Below are positions 9,053 through 17,375 of a stretch of DNA of 64,000 nt, piece by piece. A program made the position numbers and the translations under genes. Source of the stretch: VRUE01 sp963725085 (GTDB lineage Bacteria > Actinomycetota > Thermoleophilia > Solirubrobacterales > 70-9); assembly GCA_963725085.1 (NCBI GenBank), contig CAVRXM010000001.1, positions 806,001-870,000 on the forward strand. The letters run 5' to 3'. A model generated the notes under the pieces. It was not told where the DNA came from. It searched no databases and worked only from the letters and a program-made list of their open reading frames with translations. Positions within the stretch are counted from its first letter, which is position 1. Every line of letters starts with the position of its first letter.

Positions 9053-9562
9053 CTACCTGCGGTCGCCGTGGTTGATCGCGCTATTGGCCATCGAGACGAA
9101 CGCCCGCTTGCCCCCGAGGGCCCTGGCCTGGATCTCGTAGCGAACGCCCTTCTCGATCCACTGGATCGACGGCGGCGAGCAGGATCCGCCGCACGACTCC
9201 GGCTTGTAGTACCCCCTCATCCCGAGAGCCAGTGAGACGTTGGTCGACCTGTAGCCCAGCGGCCTGCCCCTCTCACCGGTGAACTCGGCCAGGAAGCAGG
9301 CGTCGCTGCCACCGCAGCCCTTCGCCCCGCTCATTTCCAGCTCGTAGACGCCGCGCTTCCTGTCGCCGCTGCCGTCGGTGTAGATCCTGCCGCTGCCGCT
9401 GTAATCGAGGTTGATCTTGGAAGGCAGCAGGACCGCGACGCCGGCGCTCCGCGCCTCCGGCAACACCGAGCTCAGCCGGCTGGGCACGTTCACGGTCTGG
9501 GCGGCCGCGACGGAGGTCATGAGGACGAACGCGCCGACTACGAGGGTCAGCAGGCGGGTCAT
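9053..9562 (-). CDS. Secreted protein of unknown function
   Basis: 169 residues with a Sec signal peptide (LLTLVVGAFVLMTSVAAA). The mature part has two cysteine pairs (GAKGCGGSDACF and PESCGGSCSPP) that could form disulfides, and alternating beta-like segments. I do not recognise the family. A TAGGCT box lies 7 nt before the ATG, pointing to a leaderless mRNA. It is followed downstream by the tRNA-derived repeat and is in the same direction as the TlpA and SCO genes. Confidence 0.75.
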   Translation of the reverse strand: MTRLLTLVVGAFVLMTSVAAAQTVNVPSRLSSVLPEARSAGVAVLLPSKINLDYSGSGRIYTDGSGDRKRGVYELEMSGAKGCGGSDACFLAEFTGERGRPLGYRSTNVSLALGMRGYYKPESCGGSCSPPSIQWIEKGVRYEIQARALGGKRAFVSMANSAINHGDRR

Positions 9563-9604
9563 TGGGGCCAGCCTACGGTGATAGCCGGACGAGGATGATC
9601 GCCC

Positions 9605-10111
9605 TCAGTCGTGCTGGGCGGCGGCCAGCGCTTGGCGGAAATCGGCCTCGGTCTGGGGCCCGCGCAATGTCTCTACGATCCTGCCCCTGGAGTCGATCAC
9701 GACCGTGCTCGGCAGGCCGCTGAAGGCGTAGCGGGCGCCGACCACGCCGTCCGGGTCGCTGAGGACCGGGAAGGTCCAGCCGTATTCGCGGATGAAGTCG
9801 CGAGCGGAGCCCTCCTGGTCGGTGTAATCGACCCCGACCAGCCGGGCCCCATGCGGGAGCGATCGGCTGAGCCGCTCGAGCTCAGGCGCCTCCTTGCGGC
9901 AGGGATCGCACCAGCTCGCCCAGAAGTTGATCAGTGCCGGGCTTCCGCGGAGGTCGGCGAGCGTTACCTTCGGCGGCTGCAAGACCGCATCCGGCAGCTC
10001 CGGCGCCGGCTTGCCGGCGTTTCCGCCGGAGCCCGCCGTCAGCACCTCGGCCGCGATCACGGCGACGATCGCCGCGACGACGATCGTTGATAGCAGGACG
10101 CGCCTCGACAA
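9605..10111 (-). CDS. TlpA/ResA-like membrane-tethered thioredoxin
   Basis: 168 residues: N-terminal signal anchor (residues 7-24), then a thioredoxin fold with active site WCDPC (C68, C71), LINFWASW, and a cis-proline region GLPSTVVID. The family reduces disulfides outside the cytoplasmic membrane, often for cytochrome c maturation or copper-site assembly. It lies just downstream of the SCO gene on the same strand, five bases apart, so the two are probably one operon acting on an oxidase or NO reductase. Confidence 0.9.
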   Translation of the reverse strand: MSRRVLLSTIVVAAIVAVIAAEVLTAGSGGNAGKPAPELPDAVLQPPKVTLADLRGSPALINFWASWCDPCRKEAPELERLSRSLPHGARLVGVDYTDQEGSARDFIREYGWTFPVLSDPDGVVGARYAFSGLPSTVVIDSRGRIVETLRGPQTEADFRQALAAAQHD

Positions 10112-10116
10112 CGGAT

Positions 10117-10767
10117 CTACTGCTGCTCGAGCAGGGGAACGTCGTGGACGATTTCGGAGGGCGAGAAGTTGGCCGGATAGAGCGTCGTGACGCGGCCGTC
10201 GGCTCCGATCCCGTAGACGAGGGCGGAGTGCTCGACGAGGTCGCGGCCCGCCTTGTCGGGGTGGGCGACGATGCTCCAGTCCTTCCAGACCTGACCGAGT
10301 TCGCCACGATCGCCGATCAGGTACTGCATCCTGCCGGTCATGCCGTGGTCATCGAGGAAGGCGGCGACGGTCTTCGGCGTGTCGCCGCGGGGGTCGGTGG
10401 AGACGGCGACGATCTCCAGCCCGTCCGCCTTCGAGCCGAGCAGCGCCTGCGCGGTTTTCAGGTGGCTGACGATCAATGGGCAGACGTCGGGGCAGTGGGT
10501 GTAGATGAACGTCACAAGGACCGCCTTGCCCCTGTATTCGGAGAGGTCGACCGGGTGCCCGAGCGAGTCGTTCAGCTTCAGCGGCGCCGCCGGCTTCGGG
10601 GGCTTCGCTTCGGCGCCGGCGAACTCACGGTTGCCGGCTGCGCCGGAGCTCTTGGCGGTGGTCGGGTCCGAGCCGCCGCCACCGCAGCCTGCGGCGACCA
10701 GCGCCGCGCATGCGACGACCAGGGCCAACGCGGCCCGCCAACGCCGATTGATCTGAAAGCAGTCCAT
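10117..10767 (-). CDS. SCO1/SenC-type copper chaperone lipoprotein
   Basis: 216 residues. Signal peptide with lipobox AAGC (C28), linker rich in Ala/Pro, then a thioredoxin-like SCO domain with copper/thiol motif HCPDVC (C92, C96) and the distal histidine in VEHSALVY (H180). SCO proteins deliver copper to, or reduce, the CuA site of heme-copper oxidases. A start at ATG 10767 gives the signal peptide directly. It is divergent from the PH-like gene and in an operon with the TlpA-like gene. Confidence 0.92.
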   Translation of the reverse strand: MDCFQINRRWRAALALVVACAALVAAGCGGGGSDPTTAKSSGAAGNREFAGAEAKPPKPAAPLKLNDSLGHPVDLSEYRGKAVLVTFIYTHCPDVCPLIVSHLKTAQALLGSKADGLEIVAVSTDPRGDTPKTVAAFLDDHGMTGRMQYLIGDRGELGQVWKDWSIVAHPDKAGRDLVEHSALVYGIGADGRVTTLYPANFSPSEIVHDVPLLEQQ

Positions 10768-10848
10768 CCTCTGGGCGGACGAGCCAGCCGTATGGAGGAT
10801 ACGCGGAGGGGCTCTTCGCGGTTCACGCGGGCTCCTCGGCGGCCGGGC

Positions 10849-10860
10849 TAGGATCAGCCG
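10849..10860 (+). promoter_or_regulatory. -10-like box for leaderless start
   Basis: TAGGAT at 10849-10854 lies 6 nt before ATG 10861, with no ribosome-binding site. The same TANNNT spacing precedes several other starts in the window. Confidence 0.45.
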
Positions 10861-11295
10861 ATGGCCGACCTCGGCGAGAAGCTGCGCCCGGCGATCGAGC
10901 CGCTGCTCGAGCCGGGCGAGGAGCTGCGCGGGGTCTGCGTCGGCGCCGAAAGCGGCATGTTCAAGGGCCGCCAGGTCGCGATCGGGACCACCGACCGGCG
11001 GCTGATCGTCCAGGGTGTAAGCCGGAAGTTCGCGCCCGAGGGCGACCCGCTGCTGCTCAGGCCCGAGCGGATCGCCGAGGTCTCGGTCGACGGGGCGGGC
11101 GGCGGCTGGATCGACGTCGGGCCGGCGATCCTCGACGCCACCGCGGTCACCCTCAGGCTCCGGACCGTCGACGGCGAGAAGCTGAAGGTGAACATGATGA
11201 AGGGGACCGGGATGCTCGGCGGCCTCGGCGGCGGCGAGGCCCAGCGTCAGGGATTGGAGGCGCTCGCCGGCTGGTTCAGGGACAGCGCCCCCTAG
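10861..11295 (+). CDS. Bacterial PH-like domain protein
   Basis: 144 residues with a single alpha/beta domain: an N-terminal helix (LGEKLRPAIEPLLEPGEELRG), then beta-strand-rich segments including AIGTTDRRLIVQGV and VTLRLRTVDGEKLKVNMMKG. The 'TDRRLIV' pattern is typical of bacterial PH / YokE-like domains. No membrane segment and no catalytic residues are visible. Role unknown. The mRNA is probably leaderless. Confidence 0.65.
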   Translation: MADLGEKLRPAIEPLLEPGEELRGVCVGAESGMFKGRQVAIGTTDRRLIVQGVSRKFAPEGDPLLLRPERIAEVSVDGAGGGWIDVGPAILDATAVTLRLRTVDGEKLKVNMMKGTGMLGGLGGGEAQRQGLEALAGWFRDSAP

Positions 11296-11313
11296 CCGTC
11301 TAAGCTCGGGCCG

Positions 11314-12416
11314 GTGGCCCGAGCCCGTTCCGCAGCCCTTCTCGCGGCACTCCTCCTCGCCGCCGCGCTTCCGCCCGCGGCGAACGCCGCCGTCACCTGG
11401 ACCGTAAAGGGCGCCGGCTTCGGCCACGGTGTCGGCCTCAGCGCCTACGGCGCCTACGGCTACGGCAGGCACGGCTTCGGGTATCGCCAGATCCTCCACC
11501 ATTACTTCCAAGGGATCCGGATCACCACCATGAAGCCGGCGCCGATCGTCCGGGTGCTGCTGACGACCACCGGCGGCGACGTCGGGTTCAGGCGCGCGAC
11601 CGCGGCCTGCGGACATGGACCTCGACCCGCTCGCGCGCCTACCGGGTGCGGTCGAGCGGCTCCTCGGTCTGGCTCTATTCGAGCTCGGGCAGACCTCTCG
11701 CCCGCTGCGGCCATCGCCTCCACGCCGACGGCGACGGGATCATCGACATCGAAGGGCTCGGGCGCTACCGTGGTGCGCTCGAGGCGGTACCCGCCGATGG
11801 GCGCCTCGACGTCGTCAACGCGGTCAACGTCAACGAGTACGTCCGCGGGTCGGAGCCGGCCGAGGTCCCGCCCGAATGGCCGATGGCGACGCTGAAGGCG
11901 TTCGCGGTCGCGGTCCGCTCGATCGCCCTCTCGACAGACGTCGGAGGAAGTGCCTTCGACGTCTATCCCGACACCAGGACCCAGAACTACGGCGGGGTCG
12001 CTGCCGAGGAGCCTCGGACCGATACCGCCGCCCGCGCGACCCTCGGCCAGGTCGTCACCTACGAAGGGCAGGTCGCGCAGACCACCTACTTCTCGTCCTC
12101 TGGCGGGAGGACGGAGTCGGGGTTCCTCGGGGCACCGCCCGTCCCCTACCTCGAGAGCGTTCCCGACCCCTACGACTACTACTCGCCGCTTCACCGCTGG
12201 ACGCTCCGCTTCACCCAGGCCGAGATGGAAGCCCGGCTCGGCCCCTATGTCCCCGGCCGGTTCCTGGGGATCAGGGTGACCGCTCGCGGCGACTCGCCGC
12301 GGATCGATTACGCGCAGCTGATCGGCAGCGGCGGCCGGGCGACGATCCGCGGCGACACCCTCGCCTCGGCGCTCGGCCTCTACGACCGCTGGGCCTACTT
12401 CACGAGGGCGGGATGA
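11314..12416 (+). CDS. SpoIID/LytB-domain secreted protein, frameshifted
   Basis: Secreted protein (signal LLAALLLAAALPPAANA) with the SpoIID fold: GAGFGHGVGLSAYGAYGYG near the N-terminus, the core PPEWPMATLKAFAVAVRSIAL, a conserved DTRTQNYGG and SSSGGRTES, and a C-terminal LGIRVTARGDSPRI. SpoIID proteins are peptidoglycan lytic transglycosylases in sporulators; in non-sporulating actinobacteria the role is less clear. The frame changes near 11612 (net one base missing). The GTG start at 11314 has TAAGCT seven bases upstream. The last 17 bases overlap the convergent acyltransferase gene. Confidence 0.82.
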
Positions 12417-14334
12417 CGCAGTTGTCGGCGTCCTTCATCGCCACCGGGTGGGTGTTCGGGAACGCCTTCAGCAGCGCGTCGGCGATCAGCCGCCCGCGTT
12501 CGGCGTAGCCGTGTGAGGTGAAGTGGATCCCGTCGGGGATGTACCAGTCGTCGTGCACCGCCGCGGCCCAGTTGTAGACGCGCATGTAGGGGTAGTGGTC
12601 GCAGGCATCGCGCAGGGCCTTGTCCCAGTCCTGCATGTTCGACTCGGCGTAGGGGCCGGTGGTTTCCAGCGTCTTGGTGTTGACCCACATCACCGGTTCC
12701 TCGCCGATCGTCTCCATCATGCTCGCGATCCGGTCGTCGTAGGTGAACGTCGAGCCGGCGGCGACGTTGGCCGCCTCGTTGGTCCCCATCGCGATCACCC
12801 AGCAGCCCTTGAAGCCCATGTCCTTCCAGGCTTCGGCCGCTTCCTGGGCGTTGGGCTGGCCTTCGAAGTTCTCGTAGATCGAGCGCGCGCCGGAGACGTC
12901 GAGGTGCGCGGTCGTCGCCCCCACCCGCGCGTACTGGGCGGCGATCAGCTTGCTCGGGCGGGTTGTATTCGGGGTCGACCAGGCCCTCCGAGGTCGAGTC
13001 GCCGATGTGGACCACCGCCTTGCAGGTCGTTCCCAGCGGCGCACTCGGCACCTGCTTGGCGGTGACCGTTTCCTGACCGTGGCCGACCCGATCGCCCGGT
13101 CATTGCTGGTGCCGACCCCGGCGAGGCCGGCGAGCGCGATCGCGAAGACCAGCCCGCAGGCGGCGACAAGCGCCCAACCGCGCGGGGTGACGCTCTCGCG
13201 CCGAATCCGCCCTTCCCGCACCTGGCGGTAGAGGCGACCGAGGGCCCCGTGGCGGACCGGGTTCTCGACGAAGCGCCAGGAGAGCTCGGCGACGGCGAAG
13301 GTCGCCGCGACCTGGGCCGCGGCGCGCAGGAGGTCGACCGAGTGCGCCCCTTCCGGGGTCGTGAGGACGATGATCGGCAAGTGCCAGAGGTAGATGCCGT
13401 AGGAGCGTTCGCCGATCCAGCGCATCGGCCGGCAGCCGACGATGCTCCCGATCCTCGCCGCCGGGTGGGTCAGCGCCGCTACCGCGAGCACGGTGGCGAT
13501 CGAGAGCAGGGCGAACCCACCCCGGTAGAGGAAGGGCGAGAATTCGCCGACCCGCCAGATCATCACGCCGATCACGACCAGGCCGAGGACCCCGGCCCCG
13601 TCGACCAGGTTGCGGGCGCGGGGGGCGATGTCGGTCCGCAGGCGGCGGCTCGGCCAGACCATCGCCAGCGCGGCGCCGGCGAGCAGCTCGAGGGCGCGGG
13701 TGTCGGTCCCGTAGTAGACGCGGGACGGGTCGATCGAGGGGTGGTAGAGGACCGCCATCAGGATCAGCGAGGCGATCGCCGCGAGCACCGTCACCCCGGC
13801 GAGCCGCAGGCGGACTCCGCCGGCGTCCTTCGGCTCGCGGACGAACCTGGTCCCGAGGATCAGGAGGAACGGCCAGAGGATGTAGAACTGCTCCTCGATC
13901 GAGAGCGACCAGATGTGATCGAGCGGCGACTGCTGGAAGCGTTCGAAGTAGGAGACGTTGTGGAAGATCAGCCACCAGTTGTTGAAGTAGAAGGCCGAGC
14001 TGACCGTTTCCATCCGGAAGCTGCTCGGCTGGTGGGGGCCGATCAGCGTCACCCAGGCGAGGACCACGACGAGGAGGACGAACAGGGCCGGTAGCAGGCG
14101 CCTCGCCCGCGCCAGCCAGAACGCCTTGAGCCTGATCCCGCCGCGGCTGACCTGGTTGAGGAGGATGTCGGTGATCAGGTAGCCGCTGAGGGTGAAGAAG
14201 ACGCCGACGCCCAGCAGCCCGCCTTCGGCCCAGGGGAAGTTGAGGTGGTAGGCGATCACGGCGAGTACCGCGATCGCCCGCAGGCCGTCGAGCCCCGGCA
14301 TGTAGCGGCGGCGTTCCTCTACCGGCCTAGGCAT
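12400..14334 (-). CDS. Acyltransferase 3 (OafA/YrhL) with C-terminal SGNH domain, frameshifted
   Basis: Integral membrane O-acyltransferase of about 640 residues. The N-terminal half has ten or more helices and the family signature GLDGLRAIAVLAVIAYH plus GVFFTLSGYLITDIL. The C-terminal extracytoplasmic SGNH domain has HIGDSTSEGL (GDS motif), the G-T-N of MGTNEAAN, and DGIHFTSHG (D-x-x-H). It would acetylate an envelope polysaccharide. Two frame changes lie near 13078 (one base missing) and 12953 (one base extra); the protein reads continuously across them. Start ATG 14334. Confidence 0.88.
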   Translation of the reverse strand: MPRPVEERRRYMPGLDGLRAIAVLAVIAYHLNFPWAEGGLLGVGVFFTLSGYLITDILLNQVSRGGIRLKAFWLARARRLLPALFVLLVVVLAWVTLIGPHQPSSFRMETVSSAFYFNNWWLIFHNVSYFERFQQSPLDHIWSLSIEEQFYILWPFLLILGTRFVREPKDAGGVRLRLAGVTVLAAIASLILMAVLYHPSIDPSRVYYGTDTRALELLAGAALAMVWPSRRLRTDIAPRARNLVDGAGVLGLVVIGVMIWRVGEFSPFLYRGGFALLSIATVLAVAALTHPAARIGSIVGCRPMRWIGERSYGIYLWHLPIIVLTTPEGAHSVDLLRAAAQVAATFAVAELSWRFVENPVRHGALGRLYRQVREGRIRRESVTPRGWALVAACGLVFAIALAGLAGVGTSNDRAIGSATVRKRSPPSRCRVRRWERPARRWSTSATRPRRAWSTPNTTRPSKLIAAQYARVGATTAHLDVSGARSIYENFEGQPNAQEAAEAWKDMGFKGCWVIAMGTNEAANVAAGSTFTYDDRIASMMETIGEEPVMWVNTKTLETTGPYAESNMQDWDKALRDACDHYPYMRVYNWAAAVHDDWYIPDGIHFTSHGYAERGRLIADALLKAFPNTHPVAMKDADNCVIPPS

Positions 14335-14343
14335 CGACTCTCC

Positions 14344-15063
14344 TCATCTCAGCATTTCGGCGGCCAGCCGCCCGAGCAGCCCGACCTCCACCAGTTCGGC
14401 CTGGCGCTGCTGGAAGCGCGAGACCATCTCGAGTTCGGGCCTCGGCCTGGTTTCCTGGTGGACGGGTGCGGCGCTCTGGGTCGATTCGCCCGCCAGGCAG
14501 CCGAGCACTCCCTGCGCGATCAGCCTCGCCCGCAGTTCGGCGCCTTCCGAGGTCGGGTGCAGGCCGTCGGCCTGCAATAGCTCGGGGTGGGCGGCGACGG
14601 CGCCGGCCCAATCGGGGGTCTGTGTGCCCGGTCGCGAGGCCGCGAATTCGCGGACGGCCCTGTTCTTGCCGCTGTTGTCGATCCCGTTCACGGTGAAGCC
14701 GTGGATCGTCGGCACGACCATGCAGCGGTCGCCGACCACTTCCGTCACCTTTTTCAGGTTTCCGGCGAGGATCTGCGGATAGGCCGGGTTGTCGTTGGTA
14801 CCGGCGTCGAACACGATCACCGATTGCGACGGGTCGTAGCTTTCTTCGAACAGTTCATAGATCTGGTAGCTGTTGGAGCCGCCGACCGCGTTCACGGTCA
14901 GCGGCACGCTCGGCAGGTAGCGCTGGAGGTAGGGGAAGGTCAGTTCCTCGAGGCTGTCGCCGACGAGGAGGACGCCGCCGTTGCCGGCGGCGCTCGCGGT
15001 AGGGGCGAATCCGGCCACCGTCAGCGTTGCCGAGAGCACCGCGAGCAGCACGGACCTGCGCAT
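14344..15063 (-). CDS. Secreted SGNH-type hydrolase
   Basis: 239 residues. Signal peptide ending TASAA, then GVLLVGDSLEELTF (nucleophile block), FDAGTNDNPA (block III) and DGLHPTSEGA (D-x-x-H block V). It is likely a secreted esterase or acyltransferase working on envelope glycans. It lies directly upstream (9 bp) of the acyltransferase-SGNH gene on the same strand, suggesting joint function. A Pro/Glu-rich tail after the catalytic domain is unexplained. Confidence 0.82.
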   Translation of the reverse strand: MRRSVLLAVLSATLTVAGFAPTASAAGNGGVLLVGDSLEELTFPYLQRYLPSVPLTVNAVGGSNSYQIYELFEESYDPSQSVIVFDAGTNDNPAYPQILAGNLKKVTEVVGDRCMVVPTIHGFTVNGIDNSGKNRAVREFAASRPGTQTPDWAGAVAAHPELLQADGLHPTSEGAELRARLIAQGVLGCLAGESTQSAAPVHQETRPRPELEMVSRFQQRQAELVEVGLLGRLAAEMLR

Positions 15064-15074
15064 CGGGGGACTTT

Positions 15075-15086
15075 TACACTAGGAGG
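15075..15086 (+). promoter_or_regulatory. -10-like box directly before start
   Basis: TACACT (15075-15080) lies 6 nt before ATG 15087. The intervening AGGAGG touches the ATG, too close to act as a ribosome site for it, so either the mRNA is leaderless or translation starts at ATG 15108. Confidence 0.35.
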
Positions 15087-15581
15087 ATGCGAGGGAGCCG
15101 GGCAGGGATGGTCGCTTGCATGGCTCTGGGCGTGGCATTTGCGCTATTCGGGTGCGGAGGGGGAGGCGGGACCGCCGAAACCGAGGCCACGCTGAGCGCC
15201 GCCCCGACCCCGCCGGCGCAGGGCTCCCCTTCTGCCCCGAGGGGCCGCTGCGGCGCGAAGCTGACCCGGTTCATCCGCTCGCTCGACGGCCTACGCGATC
15301 AACTTGCGGTCGGTCTCACCTATGACCGGTACCTCGAGAGCGTGAGGAACCTGCAGCGCGCCTACCGTCAGATACCGGTGACCGACGAGCCGGCAGGGTG
15401 CGTGGTCGGCGCCGGCGTCCCGGCCGAGAAAGCGCTCAACCAGCACATCGAGGCGGCCAACGCCTGGGGTGACTGCCTCGCCGAATCCTGCGACCTGTCC
15501 TCGGTCGAACCTGAGATCAAGCGAAGGTGGGCGCGGGCCTCGGTCCTGATCAGCGACGCCCAGGAAGGCCTGTCCGGCTAG
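15087..15581 (+). CDS. Putative lipoprotein
   Basis: About 164 residues (157 if started at ATG 15108). A hydrophobic leader ends in a lipobox-like FGCGGGGG, so the protein is probably lipid-anchored. The mature part is Thr/Pro-rich, then helical with four cysteines (GRCGAK, AGCVV, GDCLAESCD). I do not recognise the domain. The stop overlaps the convergent VOC gene by four bases. Confidence 0.65.
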   Translation: MRGSRAGMVACMALGVAFALFGCGGGGGTAETEATLSAAPTPPAQGSPSAPRGRCGAKLTRFIRSLDGLRDQLAVGLTYDRYLESVRNLQRAYRQIPVTDEPAGCVVGAGVPAEKALNQHIEAANAWGDCLAESCDLSSVEPEIKRRWARASVLISDAQEGLSG

Positions 15582-15976
15582 GCCTCCGGGGCGTAGCGAT
15601 TGTGGAACATCAGCGTGTTGCCGTCAGGGTCGCGAAAGGTCGCCATGTGGCAGACGCCACTGTCGATGATGTCGCCATAGAACTCGACGCCCTTTGCCTC
15701 GAGCTCGGCCCGGGCCGCCTCGACGTCCTCGACGTGAAGGGCGACCGGTACCCTGCTCGCCTCGAACGGGATCCCGATCTTCTCGCCGTCGACGATGGCG
15801 ATCGTCACCGTCCCGGTCTCGAACTCGGCGCCGAGCGGATTCTCGCCGTCTTTCTGCCAGAGCTTGCCGCGCTCGAGACCGAGGACCTCGGCGTAGAACT
15901 CGATCGCCCTCTCGATGTCCTCCGTCGGCAGCGAGACGAAGTCGACGCCGGTGACGAGCGATGTGGTCGAGGTCAC
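15578..15976 (-). CDS. VOC-family (glyoxalase/dioxygenase-fold) protein
   Basis: 132 residues from GTG 15976. Paired beta-alpha-beta-beta-beta modules: VDFVSLPTEDIERAIEFYAEVLG, then VALHVEDVEAARAELEAKGVEF and ATFRDPDGNTLMFHNRY. Metal-ligand positions are partly kept. The family includes glyoxalase I, antibiotic-binding proteins and dioxygenases; substrate unknown. It is divergent from the next gene across only 23 bp. Confidence 0.8.
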   Translation of the reverse strand: MTSTTSLVTGVDFVSLPTEDIERAIEFYAEVLGLERGKLWQKDGENPLGAEFETGTVTIAIVDGEKIGIPFEASRVPVALHVEDVEAARAELEAKGVEFYGDIIDSGVCHMATFRDPDGNTLMFHNRYAPEA

Positions 15977-15999
15977 GGCGCGAAGATAGCATCGCACCC

Positions 16000-16425
16000 G
16001 TGGAGCTCGGCGGAGACACCAAGGCGGTCCTTCTCTCGGCCGCGGCGATGTTCCTCTGGGCGCTCCTGCTCGGGGTGTTGAAGTACCGCCAGATCCTCGC
16101 CTCGGATGAGGGGCACGCGCACCCCTACACCGACATCGCCCACCGCGCGGCCCTTCTCTACAGCTTCGCCCTGCTGCTGATCGCGACCTTCGTCGAGCTG
16201 AGCGGCTGGGGCACGGCCGTCAACCTGCTCGCCGCCGCGGCGATGTCGGTCTTCTTCTTCGCGTCGGTCGGCAGCTACACCGTGCACGGCTGGCGCCAGG
16301 ACACCGAGAACCAGCTCCGCGCCCCGAGCGGGGCGATCCGCTCCTACATGGTCGCCCTGATCGCGGCCGAGATCGCCGGCTGGTTGGTTCTGGTCGCCGG
16401 ATTCCTCGACGCACAGGTCTTCTGA
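16000..16425 (+). CDS. Small integral membrane protein
   Basis: 141 residues with four predicted helices (AVLLSAAAMFLWALLLGVL, AALLYSFALLLIATFV, LLAAAAMSVFFFASVG and MVALIAAEIAGWLVLVAGFL). A conserved-looking HAHPYTDIAHRAAL loop carries three histidines. I do not recognise the family. The GTG at 16000 is preceded 7 nt upstream by TAGCAT (leaderless pattern). Confidence 0.7.
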   Translation: MELGGDTKAVLLSAAAMFLWALLLGVLKYRQILASDEGHAHPYTDIAHRAALLYSFALLLIATFVELSGWGTAVNLLAAAAMSVFFFASVGSYTVHGWRQDTENQLRAPSGAIRSYMVALIAAEIAGWLVLVAGFLDAQVF

Positions 16426-16500
16426 GCGCGGGGCATCGGTTCTGAGCCTGTACACGCGGGCGAGGGCCGGGACCCGAACTTCGGACCGCTGTACAACCGC

Positions 16501-16522
16501 GTTCGCCCTGCCCGGGGCGAAC
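16501..16522 (+). terminator. Perfect 8-bp hairpin
   Basis: GTTCGCCC and GGGCGAAC pair around a 6-nt loop, 75 nt after the preceding stop. It may be a terminator for that gene, though no T-tract follows, or the first structure of the leader element that begins here. Confidence 0.4.
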
Positions 16523-16530
16523 ATTTCCGT

Positions 16531-16599
16531 ATGAGTGCGGAGCGAGCAAGCGTCCATATCTGTCTCTTCGCGCTGCGAGCGAAGCACGAGGAGTCGTAG
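16531..16599 (+). CDS. 22-codon leader ORF abutting S51 peptidase gene
   Basis: ATG at 16531 opens a 22-residue ORF beginning MSAERASV whose TAG (16597-16599) is directly followed by the ATG of the next gene. The leader ORF at 45046-44972 has the related start MRAERASV and shares FA-x-RAK-x-E near its end. No ribosome site is seen. Translation is a hypothesis based on two similar ORFs with the same stop/start arrangement. Confidence 0.35.
   Translation: MSAERASVHICLFALRAKHEES
16532..16589 (+). repeat. Dispersed leader element, 3' half, copy A
   Basis: 58 bp matching 45045-44988 on the other strand at 49 of 58 positions without gaps. It contains GCGGAGCGAGCAAGCGTC and a small stem-loop (CTTCGC...GCGAAG). 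It ends 10 nt before the S51 peptidase start and has the same orientation. A GCGAAC-ATTTCCGT stretch just before it also occurs at 61529-61543. Confidence 0.6.
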
Positions 16600-17368
16600 A
16601 TGGAGTATCCGCCGCGACAGATCGTCGCCTTCGGCGGAGGCGGCTTCTCGATGGAGTCGGGCAACCCCCTCCTCGACGACTACGTGCTCGGGCTCACCCG
16701 CGCCGAGCGCCCGCGCGTCTGCTTCCTGCCGCAGGCCAGCGGCGACGCCGACCACTACATCGTCCGCTTCTACCGCGCGTTCTCGGCCGAGCGCTGTGAG
16801 CCGAGCCATATCTCGCTGTTCCGCCGCGAGCAGGGGCCGGAGGACCTCCGCAGCCACCTTCTCTCCCAGGACCTGATCTACGTCGGCGGCGGCAGCGTGG
16901 TCAGCCTGCTGGGGGTCTGGCGGGCCCACGGTCTCGACGCGATTCTCCGCGAGGCGTGGGAGGCCGGCGTCATCCTCTGCGGGCTCTCGGCCGGCTCACT
17001 CTGCTGGTTCGCGGAGGCGGTGACCGGGTTCCACGGCGCCCCGCGGTCGGTGGAGGGGCTCGGCCTGCTCCCGTTCAGCAACTGCGTCCACTACGAGCCC
17101 CGTTCGGCGAGGCGGCTCGCCTACCACGACTTCCTCCGCGGCGGAATGCGCGCCGGCTACGCGGCGGAGGACGGCGCCGCCCTCCACTTCGTCGGCACCG
17201 AACTCGCCCGGGTGGTCGCCTCGCGGCCCGAGTCGCGCGGCTACCGGCTCGACGCCGACGGCATGCCGGGTCGTCGAGATGAGGATCGCGACCCTCTACC
17301 TCGGCGACCGCGCCGCCACCGCGGTGGCGCCCCTGCCCGAGGCGATGTCGACGGCGATCGCCGCCTAG
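16600..17368 (+). CDS. S51-family peptidase (dipeptidase E / cyanophycinase-like), frameshifted
   Basis: About 255 residues. Motifs: GGGGFSMES near the N-terminus, YVGGGSV, the serine nucleophile in CGLSAGSLCW (S130), and SNCVHYEP with the likely catalytic histidine (H164). Family members cleave Asp-X dipeptides or cyanophycin; which one applies here is not clear. One extra base near 17266 moves the C-terminus to another frame, where VVEMRIATLYLGDRAA continues to a TAG at 17366-17368. It is followed 7 nt later by a paralogue. Confidence 0.85.
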
Positions 17369-17375
17369 GTATGCG

